A DNA stretch of 44,281 nucleotides from a virus. Positions within the stretch are counted from its first letter, which is position 1. Each line of letters opens with the position of its first letter. Shown here piece by piece: positions 35,149-42,026 of this stretch. The translations under genes and the position numbers were made by a program. Location: IMG/VR virus record IMGVR_UViG_3300030102_006169, positions 39,880 to 84,160 of that record; one strand, 5' to 3'. Below the pieces are notes generated by a model. It had not been told where the DNA came from. It did not search any database and saw only the letters and a program-made list of their open reading frames with translations.

Positions 35149-36943
35149 TCTTTTTAATAAATTCTTCTATAATATTTTCTTCACCCATAATAGTTCCGAT
35201 GATTTTCTTTTTTTCATTTAAAATATCCCACACTAATGTGTCTATTGTTTCATCTATTAACATATAATATATATTAACTGTTTTATTTTGACCTATCCTA
35301 TATGCTCTATCTTCCGCTTGTTCATGATTTCCCGGTACCCAGTCTAATGAATTCATAATTACTATCTCTGCAGCAGTTAAGGTTAATCCTACACCGGCAG
35401 CCTTTATTTGTCCTACGAAAACTTTACAATTATCATCTTCTTGAAATCTATCAACCGCCAATTGTTTTTGTTTATCTGACATTCCTCCCCTTATACAAAC
35501 ACACTTATCTCCAAAATACCTAATAAACGCATCCATTTCGTCATTGAAGTTACAAAATATAATAGTTTTTTTATTTAATTCTAATGCTTCTTCTACTTTT
35601 TCTATAGTATATGGAACAGTTTCCATAGCTATAAAAGTTCTTAACAATGTAGCTTCTACTAAATCTCTTGCGGGATTACCTTTTTTACCATCTACTTTAC
35701 GTTGTGCCAAATATTCTTCCCACACATTTTTATAACCTTCTACATTTTGTAATTCTAAATAAATTGGTGTTATAAGTTTATCTGGTAAATCCAATACTTC
35801 TTCTTTTTTACGTCTTAAGATAGTTCTTTTAGTTTTTTGTGCTAATTCTTCTAAATTAGATGCACCTTTAGTTACCCAAACAAACCTACCACCTTTTTTA
35901 AATCTTACTCCTTCACAATAAGTTCTAGCATAATGTACCCAATTATTTGCAACTCCACATTCTATTATGGATAAAAGATTATAATAGTCCATTGGTCTAT
36001 TAGCTATGGGTGTACCAGTTAACAACCAACATCTTTTAGGCGAAAATCTTTTTGAAATATCTTTTAAAATTTTACCCCTTATACTTTTATGATTTTTTAC
36101 AAAGTGTGCTTCATCTAATATTATTAGATCTGGATTAAATTCAACTATTTCTCTTCTTAATTCCCAGTCTTCATATTTTTTACCTCTTTCTTCTATAGTA
36201 TGAAAATTTTTTAATATATCATAATTTATAATAGTAAATCTATCTGGATTCCAATGTTTCCCCTTTATTATAGAAACATCTTCACAAAAGTTTTGTACTT
36301 CTCTCATCCAATTTATTTTTAAAGATGCTGGACAAACAATTAAAACTCTTTCTGCATTACATTCTAATGCAGCAACTATAGATTGATATGTTTTACCTAA
36401 ACCCATATCATCCGCCAAAATACATTTTTTATTTTTTAATAAAAATTCTATACCTTCTTCTTGATGTTTAAATGCTCTCCAACCCCTTTTATCTAAATCT
36501 ATGTACTTTTCAAAGTCTACTTCTACTTCTACTTCCTCATAGTGAATATCTTCAATTAATTGAGTTTTAGGTATCCATATTAATTTAACTTCTTTTTGAT
36601 TTTTATAAAATTTACATATTGCGTGTATTGCTTTATCACTTTCTGCTAATATAGTTTCTACTAATATTTTATTAATTGGTGTAGTCAATTTATACTCTTC
36701 TTTTAATTGATTTGAAAAATATTCAGTGATTTCTACAATTTTATTAATATTTTTAGGTATGTAATTAAAATAATTAGTAATATATTTTGTTTGACTATTA
36801 GTTAAAAAATATGATTTTTCGGTTTGATATTTTTTCTTTATATAATTAATATAGGGATTCTTACCATTATATGTAACTAATAGTTCTTCAATTTTCAATC
36901 CTTTAATGTCTTTTATATCTAACATATTTCTAATTATAATCAT
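35126..36943 (-). CDS. SNF2-family helicase/ATPase (SMARCAL1-like)
   Basis: This 605-residue superfamily 2 protein has all SNF2 motifs: the Q-motif-like AFKHQEEGIEFL (about 157-168), Walker A DDMGLGKT (178-185), Ia VCPASLKINW, motif II DEAH (277-280), motif III LTGTP (308-312), motif IV IIFCNFND, motif V AAGVGLTLTAA (515-525) and motif VI QAEDRAYRIGQ (542-552). The order and the RIGQ ending resemble SMARCAL1/HARP annealing helicases more than T4 UvsW. The N-terminal 150 residues are Tyr/Asn/Lys-rich and carry no known domain. A role in fork remodelling, branch migration or repair during replication is inferred. It is first in a two-gene leftward unit with the oxygenase-glutaredoxin. A symmetric promoter element lies 13 bases upstream of its ATG. 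Confidence 0.9.
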   Translation of the reverse strand: MIIIRNMLDIKDIKGLKIEELLVTYNGKNPYINYIKKKYQTEKSYFLTNSQTKYITNYFNYIPKNINKIVEITEYFSNQLKEEYKLTTPINKILVETILAESDKAIHAICKFYKNQKEVKLIWIPKTQLIEDIHYEEVEVEVDFEKYIDLDKRGWRAFKHQEEGIEFLLKNKKCILADDMGLGKTYQSIVAALECNAERVLIVCPASLKINWMREVQNFCEDVSIIKGKHWNPDRFTIINYDILKNFHTIEERGKKYEDWELRREIVEFNPDLIILDEAHFVKNHKSIRGKILKDISKRFSPKRCWLLTGTPIANRPMDYYNLLSIIECGVANNWVHYARTYCEGVRFKKGGRFVWVTKGASNLEELAQKTKRTILRRKKEEVLDLPDKLITPIYLELQNVEGYKNVWEEYLAQRKVDGKKGNPARDLVEATLLRTFIAMETVPYTIEKVEEALELNKKTIIFCNFNDEMDAFIRYFGDKCVCIRGGMSDKQKQLAVDRFQEDDNCKVFVGQIKAAGVGLTLTAAEIVIMNSLDWVPGNHEQAEDRAYRIGQNKTVNIYYMLIDETIDTLVWDILNEKKKIIGTIMGEENIIEEFIKKIENDVEK

Positions 36944-36956
36944 TTTTTTGCAAAGT

Positions 36957-36964
36957 ATAAATAT
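36957..36964 (-). promoter_or_regulatory. Putative late promoter element (leftward), half of a palindrome
   Basis: On the minus strand this reads ATATTTAT followed by AC, 13 bases before the helicase ATG at 36943. It overlaps the rightward element within the perfect palindrome at 36956-36969. Confidence 0.45.
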
Positions 36965-36968
36965 TTAT
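36961..36968 (+). promoter_or_regulatory. Putative late promoter element (rightward), half of a palindrome
   Basis: ATATTTAT followed by AG, 13 bases before the ATG at 36982, mirroring the leftward element. Confidence 0.5.
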
Positions 36969-36981
36969 AGGTAAAAGATAC

Positions 36982-37503
36982 ATGAAAAATAACAGAAAAG
37001 TCCCAATTACGAGAGTAAACAAGTTTTTTTCACAAGAAGATTTTAATTTAGAAGTAGATTTTGGTAGGGAATGGTTAGAGGGTGATATAAACATAAAAGT
37101 AGTTCTTTTTCAAGTAGATCAAAGTAAATCATTAACTGATGATATATATGGAGAATCTGCACCTAATGAAATAAGATTTAAAACACCGGTTGAGTTAACA
37201 GTTAATTTCCAAATGGAAACTCCTAAAAATGAAGCTTGGAATCCTAATGGTAGTTTAAGGCATTTGGAACATGGTAATCTAACTTTAGGTGTATATCAGT
37301 CACATTTAGATGAATTAGGTGTTGAGATTAATTATGGGGATTACATAGGATATCATGAAACTGAAGATAAGATGACTTACTGGACAGTATCTAATAATGG
37401 TATAATAACATCAGACAACGCACACACTATTGCAGGTTATAAAGGTTTTTACAGAACTGTGACATGTGTACCTACACCTGAAGATGAATTTAAAGGTATT
37501 TAA
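36982..37503 (+). CDS. Probable neck protein (gp14-like)
   Basis: This 173-residue protein resembles T4-type gp14 neck proteins in layout. It has an N-terminal polar arm, a strand-rich segment with the loop DDIYGESAPNEIRF (about residues 53-66), a central FQMETPKNEAW stretch, and the pair GVYQSHLDELGVEINYGDYIGYH (written here as separate elements GVYQSHLDELG and INYGDYIGYH, about 103-125), in which a G-D-x-I turn is typical. It is shorter than T4 gp14 (about 256 residues). It is followed after 5 bases by the gp15-like gene, the same neighbour as in T4, which supports the call. In the virion it would close the portal and join head to tail. Confidence 0.5.
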   Translation: MKNNRKVPITRVNKFFSQEDFNLEVDFGREWLEGDINIKVVLFQVDQSKSLTDDIYGESAPNEIRFKTPVELTVNFQMETPKNEAWNPNGSLRHLEHGNLTLGVYQSHLDELGVEINYGDYIGYHETEDKMTYWTVSNNGIITSDNAHTIAGYKGFYRTVTCVPTPEDEFKGI

Positions 37504-37508
37504 TTAAA

Positions 37509-38540
37509 ATGGGACTTCCTAAGAATTATAGAAAAAATTTAAAATTTACCCCTACTCCAGAGGGTTTTGAGGCTAGACAAAATATATTAAATGATATTGC
37601 TAATCCTGGTACATATCTACCTAAAGGTATTTTACACGAAGATATGGATAGAGAGTTTGTTCAATATATGGAGGATGATATAAGTTTAGTTTTAAATGGT
37701 GAAAAAGTACCAGTTATTTTTTTAAGTATACAAAGATGGGCAGAATTTGCAAAAACTTGGCAATTTTCAGATGAATACAAAAATATTACAATGCCCTTTA
37801 TTACCATAATAAGAAAACCAGATGCACAAACTGGTACTAATTATGCGGGAACTTTTAATGTGCCAGGAAAACCTACGTTTACATATATGAAAATACCTAC
37901 ATGGGATGGTAATATAAAAAGTTTTGACATTTATAAAATACCACAACCTATTTCTGTAGATTTAAACTATGAAGTTAGATTATTTTGTACAAGAATGAGA
38001 GATTTAAACGTGTTAAATAGATTAATGTTAGACTCATTTTCTGCAGGTGAAAAATATATTAGGGTAAATGGTCATCCAATACCACTTATGATGGATAGTA
38101 TAGGTGATGAAAGTTCTATACAAAATTTAGATGAGAAAAGATACTACGTACAATTATTCAGTATAAAAATGTTAGGTTATTTATTAGATCCAAAACAGTT
38201 TGAGGTGACACCAGCAATTAGTAGGGCAATTACTTTCTTTGAAATTGCAGAAAATGTTAATTTAGCTACCCACCAGATTAAAGAAAGAGAAGAAGACACA
38301 TCAATCGAATTAAATATTCAATTTGCACCAGGTATTAATGTTTTCCAATTATCAATTGAGAACGACGCCAATTACAGTAGTGTTTCACAACAAAATATTA
38401 GTAACTTTACTGTAACAGTAAATGGTAACGTAAAAACATTACCTTTTGATGTTTCTTATGGAGATTCATTAGAAATTACAATAACAAAATTAGATGTAGG
38501 AAATCCTGCATTTTTAACAGTAATAGGAAACGCAAAATGA
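37509..38540 (+). CDS. Probable tail completion/sheath stabiliser protein (gp15-like)
   Basis: This 343-residue protein fits the gp15 tail terminator pattern. It has an N-terminal region with VPVIFLSIQRWAEF (about residues 68-81), a MPFITIIRKP strand, then the region ISVDLNYEVRLFCTRMRDLN (about 150-169), which matches the family's strand-plus-helix with partner contacts, and later YYVQLFSIKMLGYLLDP (about 211-227). T4 gp15 is 272 residues; the extra C-terminal 90 residues (from about 255) form a separate beta-sandwich-like domain. The role would be to cap the tail tube and hold the last sheath ring. It is coupled to the next gene by an ATGA overlap at 38537-38540. Confidence 0.6.
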   Translation: MGLPKNYRKNLKFTPTPEGFEARQNILNDIANPGTYLPKGILHEDMDREFVQYMEDDISLVLNGEKVPVIFLSIQRWAEFAKTWQFSDEYKNITMPFITIIRKPDAQTGTNYAGTFNVPGKPTFTYMKIPTWDGNIKSFDIYKIPQPISVDLNYEVRLFCTRMRDLNVLNRLMLDSFSAGEKYIRVNGHPIPLMMDSIGDESSIQNLDEKRYYVQLFSIKMLGYLLDPKQFEVTPAISRAITFFEIAENVNLATHQIKEREEDTSIELNIQFAPGINVFQLSIENDANYSSVSQQNISNFTVTVNGNVKTLPFDVSYGDSLEITITKLDVGNPAFLTVIGNAK

Positions 38541-38827
38541 AAAGGATAGTTAGAAATTATGTAGTAAGAGATCCAAAACCTATAATGGACGCAATACTTA
38601 GGGGTGTAAGTAATTATAATGCAATTAATATAAAACCTTCTATTAAAGGACAAACTATCTTTGATGAAATTAAAGTTAACATTAACGATGTAGAAAAAAC
38701 GGAATTATATGTTAACGGTTTAAGATATGTTGTTAATACAGATTATAACATAGAAGATAATAAACTTATATGGTTAGGTGATTTTGAATTAACTCCAGAT
38801 TTTGATTTAGTTTTAATAGTGAGATAA
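38537..38827 (+). CDS. Small beta-rich hypothetical protein
   Basis: This 96-residue protein opens with a basic segment (MKRIVRNYVVRDPKP), then has a strand-rich domain with TELYVNGLRYVVNTDYNI (about residues 55-72) and a closing DFDLVLIVR. The x-x-L-Y-V-N-G-x-x-Y pattern recurs in small phage tail and fibre domains, but no family is assigned. Its ATG overlaps the gp15-like stop (ATGA), so translation is coupled. It is probably a tail or neck accessory. It converges with the ribbon-helix-helix-like gene, with one base between the stops. Confidence 0.6.
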   Translation: MKRIVRNYVVRDPKPIMDAILRGVSNYNAINIKPSIKGQTIFDEIKVNINDVEKTELYVNGLRYVVNTDYNIEDNKLIWLGDFELTPDFDLVLIVR

Positions 38828-38828
38828 T

Positions 38829-38987
38829 TTATCTTACCACTTCACCGTACAAATCTTTTTTAGGGACACATTTTTCTTTTATTATTTTTTCTACAAATGC
38901 AAACATTTTTAATCCATTTTCTTCACAATAAGTTTTTAACAATAAATGTGTTTTGGGTGTAATTTTAAGATTTTTAGTCCTTTTCAT
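38829..38987 (-). CDS. Small ribbon-helix-helix-like DNA-binding protein
   Basis: This 52-residue product is read from an ATG at 38987 to a TAA at 38829-38831. The sequence begins MKRTKNLKITPKTHLLLKTY, then CEENGLKMFAFVEKIIKEKC and a short tail. The layout fits the ribbon-helix-helix fold of Arc/MetJ/CopG-type repressors: a basic N-terminal strand (K-N-L-K-I-T-P), a first helix that starts at PKTHLLL, a G-containing turn (ENGLK) and a second helix (FAFVEKIIKE). It is the only leftward gene in its neighbourhood and lies just downstream of a set of AGTATGA repeats (39004-39034), so it probably binds there and represses itself and perhaps the divergent sheath gene. The length agrees with phage Arc-type repressors. 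The fold is by pattern only. Confidence 0.6.
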   Translation of the reverse strand: MKRTKNLKITPKTHLLLKTYCEENGLKMFAFVEKIIKEKCVPKKDLYGEVVR

Positions 38988-39003
38988 AGTTGTTTTTTAT
39001 ATA

Positions 39004-39034
39004 AGTATGACAAAAGTATGAAAAATATCATACT
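39004..39034. promoter_or_regulatory. Putative operator: AGTATGA repeats
   Basis: AGTATGA occurs at 39004-39010 and 39015-39021 (11 bases apart, about one helical turn) and inverted as TCATACT at 39028-39034. A minus-strand -7-like TACTTTTG (39018 down to 39011) lies between the first two. It sits between the divergent small gene and the sheath gene. Confidence 0.5.
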
Positions 39035-39068
39035 AAATATCTGAATATTAAAATAATTCACTTACTTT

Positions 39069-39101
39069 CAAAAATAATTGCATATTTATAATAAAAACAA
39101 A
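39069..39101 (-). promoter_or_regulatory. Candidate host-type promoter for the small DNA-binding gene
   Basis: On the minus strand TTTG (39101-39098) and TATTTTTG (39076-39069) are separated by 21 bases, within the 17-23 range described for Flavobacterium. The AGTATGA repeats lie downstream of it. This is an alternative to the -7-like element inside the repeats. Confidence 0.35.
39082..39089 (+). promoter_or_regulatory. Putative late promoter element for the sheath gene
   Basis: ATATTTAT followed by AATAAAA, 42 bases before the ATG at 39132. Confidence 0.5.
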
Positions 39102-39131
39102 ATAATAAAAAAGATTAAAATAAAAAATTAA

Positions 39132-41957
39132 ATGGCTTCAACAAATAGAATTTTCGTTAGTCCAGGTGTTTTTACATCAGAAAAGGATTTAACATTCGTA
39201 ACAAGACAAGTGGGGGTAACTACATTAGGTTTACTAGGGGAAACACCTAAAGGTCCTGCATTTGAACCAGTATTCATTTCTAATTATGATGAATTCACAT
39301 CATATTTTGGTAACCTAAACCCTGAAAAATATAAAGGTAATGGATATCCAAAATATGAACTTAACTATATAGCTAGATCGTTTTTAACACAAACAAATCA
39401 ACTTTATGTTAGTAGAGTATTAGGATTATCAGGATATAAAGCAGGTAATGCTTGGTGTATTACATTGGATGCAGAGTTTGATCCATCAACAGAAGAAGTA
39501 ATAGGTACTACTTCTTATCCTACATTATTAACTTATAGTGCGAGTACAGGTGGAACACCAGTTACAATGACATTTAGTGATCCTCTTTTACAAGAATTAT
39601 ATGATCAAGGGGAAATTAGTAATAGTTTTTCTGCAATAGGTTTAAGTGCAACTGGTGATACTATATCAATAACTTCACCTAAATATATAGAAGTGGGTAG
39701 TGACTTTTCTGGTGCTACTTTCTCTATGGAAGTTATCGCAACATCTGGTTCTACACCAGGTTTTGTAACAGGTGTTACTTCAGGTACGGTAATAACTTAT
39801 ACTGCATCATCTTATAATATTGATGGTAGTGTGGTTGCCACTTTAAGATCTAGAGGTAATTATGGTGGAGATCAAATATTAGATTACACAGTATCAGGTA
39901 TAACAGATGTAAGTATGTCAAATACTTCGGCAATTGTAACTAATCCTTTTGGTAGTTTTACAATAAATGGTACAACAAGTAGTGGTGTTGACTTTGACTA
40001 TAATGTGTCATTAGATAAGACTAAAAAGAACTATTTACCTAATGTTTTTGGTGTTAGTTCACAAGATAAAGAAACAGAACTTTTTGTAGAAGAATTGTTT
40101 ATTAACAGTTTAGATGATTTAAATACTGCTGGTAAAGTAAGAGGTTTAAACATTGATTTTGTTAGAATAAGTGCAGATTCTACTTATAATTTAAGTAATT
40201 ATGAAGAAAAATATCAGTCTGCAGCTTCCCCATACGTATTATCTGAATTAAGGGGTAATAAACTTCAGAGATTATTTAGATTTATTACAATATCTGATGG
40301 TAATGCGGCTAACAGAGATATTAAATTTTCTATTATCAACATTAAACCAGATGAAAAAACATTTGATTTAATAGTAAGAAGATATAATGATAATGACGCC
40401 AATCTAAGTGTTTTAGAGAAATTTTCTAAACTTTCTTTAGACCCTACAGATAACGGATTTATTGGTAGAAAAATTGGTACGTCAGATGGTGAATTCCCAT
40501 TAAGAAGTAATTATATTATGGTAGATATGGCAACCGATTACCCAACTAATGGTGTACCTGCAGGTTTTGAGGGAGTACAAGTCAGAGACTATATCGGTGA
40601 TACTACGGCATTACCACCACAAATAGAGTATGGTACAAAATACCCTTCATTGAATAACTCACAAATAAGAAAATACTATTTAGGTCTTAATACGACTATT
40701 GGTGTAGACCAAGATTTCTTCGATTACAAAGGATTAGACGCAGTAACTAAAGTAGCGTATACTGGTAAATCGGATGGTTTTCACTTAGACGTAAACGCAA
40801 AAGGGGCAGAAATATCAGCAGGTAATGATAGTTATTTTCCATCATTACAAGTAGGTATATCAGCATTTACTACTGAAGCATCTTTACAAAGTGGGCCATA
40901 TGAAAAAGTAACTGCTAGGAAATTTACTTTCGCACCATACGGTGGTTTTGATGGTTGGGATGTGTATCGTTTAGACAGAACAAATACTGACTCATATACC
41001 AAAACTGGTAGTAAGGGTAATGAAGGTTTACTTAATGGAACGTTTACAACTTATACTACTTCTGAAGGAGATGATGGTATAACTTCAGATTACTTTGCAT
41101 ATTTAGAAGGAATATATACTTATAATAATCCAGAAGCAGTAAATATAAATGTTTTTGCAACACCAGGATTAGATTTAAGAGATCAACCTTCCTTAATTGA
41201 TGCAGCGGTTGATATGGTTGAAAATGATAGAGCAGATTCATTGTATGTAATTACTACACCAGATACTAGTAGCGATGGAGAAACTGTTTTAACACCAGAT
41301 GAAGCAACAGGAATATTAGATGATTCAGGAATAGATAGTAACTATTCTGCAACTTACTTCCCTTGGTTACAGATGAATGATACAGAAAATAATCAATACA
41401 TTTGGTTACCACCAACATTAGAAGTTGTTAGAAACATTGCATTAACGGATAACGTGGCGTTCCCTTGGTTCGCAGCAGCTGGTTTAAACAGAGGTACTAC
41501 AAATGCAATTAAAGCGAGAACAAAATTAACTTTAGATCAAAGAGATGATTTATATGAAGGAAGAATTAATCCAATGGCAACATTCTCAGATGTAGGTGTT
41601 TGTATTTGGGGTAATAAAACCTTACAATCTAAAGATACGGCACTTAACAGAATTAATGTTAGAAGATTGTTATTACAAGCTAGAAAACTTATTTCGGCAG
41701 TATCTATTAGATTATTATTCGAACAGAATGATGATGTTGTAAGAAATCAATTCCTTTCATTAGTTAATCCAATATTGGATAATATTAGAAAAGAGAGAGG
41801 TTTAACTGACTTTAGAGTTGTATTAGATGATACACCAGAATCTATTGATAGAAATGAATTAAACGGTAGAATATTCATTAAACCAACCAGATCTTTAGAA
41901 TACATTAGTATTGAATTTAATATTACTAATACTGGAGCATCTTTTGATGATATCTAA
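39132..41957 (+). CDS. Contractile tail sheath protein (gp18-like)
   Basis: This 941-residue sheath subunit is longer than T4 gp18 (659). The N-terminus (SPGVFTSEKDLTFVTRQVGV, residues about 10-29, then GLLGETPKGPAFEP and YDEFTSYFGNL) is typical of sheath proteins. The C-terminal core domain is also typical: WGNKTLQ (about 827), NVRRLLLQARKLISAVS (about 843-859), QFLSLVNPILDNIRKERGL and the final RIFIKPTRSLEYISIEFNI. Residues about 115-330 form a beta-rich Thr/Ser/Gly insertion that could be a surface domain. Sheath subunits stack around the tail tube and contract to drive DNA injection. It is transcribed alone, between the operator region and a hairpin terminator, which allows very high expression. 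Confidence 0.93.
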   Translation: MASTNRIFVSPGVFTSEKDLTFVTRQVGVTTLGLLGETPKGPAFEPVFISNYDEFTSYFGNLNPEKYKGNGYPKYELNYIARSFLTQTNQLYVSRVLGLSGYKAGNAWCITLDAEFDPSTEEVIGTTSYPTLLTYSASTGGTPVTMTFSDPLLQELYDQGEISNSFSAIGLSATGDTISITSPKYIEVGSDFSGATFSMEVIATSGSTPGFVTGVTSGTVITYTASSYNIDGSVVATLRSRGNYGGDQILDYTVSGITDVSMSNTSAIVTNPFGSFTINGTTSSGVDFDYNVSLDKTKKNYLPNVFGVSSQDKETELFVEELFINSLDDLNTAGKVRGLNIDFVRISADSTYNLSNYEEKYQSAASPYVLSELRGNKLQRLFRFITISDGNAANRDIKFSIINIKPDEKTFDLIVRRYNDNDANLSVLEKFSKLSLDPTDNGFIGRKIGTSDGEFPLRSNYIMVDMATDYPTNGVPAGFEGVQVRDYIGDTTALPPQIEYGTKYPSLNNSQIRKYYLGLNTTIGVDQDFFDYKGLDAVTKVAYTGKSDGFHLDVNAKGAEISAGNDSYFPSLQVGISAFTTEASLQSGPYEKVTARKFTFAPYGGFDGWDVYRLDRTNTDSYTKTGSKGNEGLLNGTFTTYTTSEGDDGITSDYFAYLEGIYTYNNPEAVNINVFATPGLDLRDQPSLIDAAVDMVENDRADSLYVITTPDTSSDGETVLTPDEATGILDDSGIDSNYSATYFPWLQMNDTENNQYIWLPPTLEVVRNIALTDNVAFPWFAAAGLNRGTTNAIKARTKLTLDQRDDLYEGRINPMATFSDVGVCIWGNKTLQSKDTALNRINVRRLLLQARKLISAVSIRLLFEQNDDVVRNQFLSLVNPILDNIRKERGLTDFRVVLDDTPESIDRNELNGRIFIKPTRSLEYISIEFNITNTGASFDDI

Positions 41958-41978
41958 TAATAATTAAATTATAATATT

Positions 41979-42004
41979 AAAACCCACTATATGTGGGTTT
42001 TTTT
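41979..42004 (+). terminator. Rho-independent terminator after the sheath gene
   Basis: The stem AAAACCCAC (41979-41987) and GTGGGTTTT (41993-42001) encloses a TATAT loop, and the T run continues to 42004. It starts 21 bases after the sheath stop. It is the only convincing hairpin terminator seen in the window. Confidence 0.85.
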
Positions 42005-42014
42005 ATGCGGTTAA

Positions 42015-42022
42015 ATATTTAT
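42015..42022 (+). promoter_or_regulatory. Putative late promoter element (rightward), very close to start codon
   Basis: ATATTTAT followed by TAA, 4 bases before the ATG at 42027 and just after the terminator. It would give a nearly leaderless transcript. Confidence 0.45.
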
Positions 42023-42026
42023 TAAT

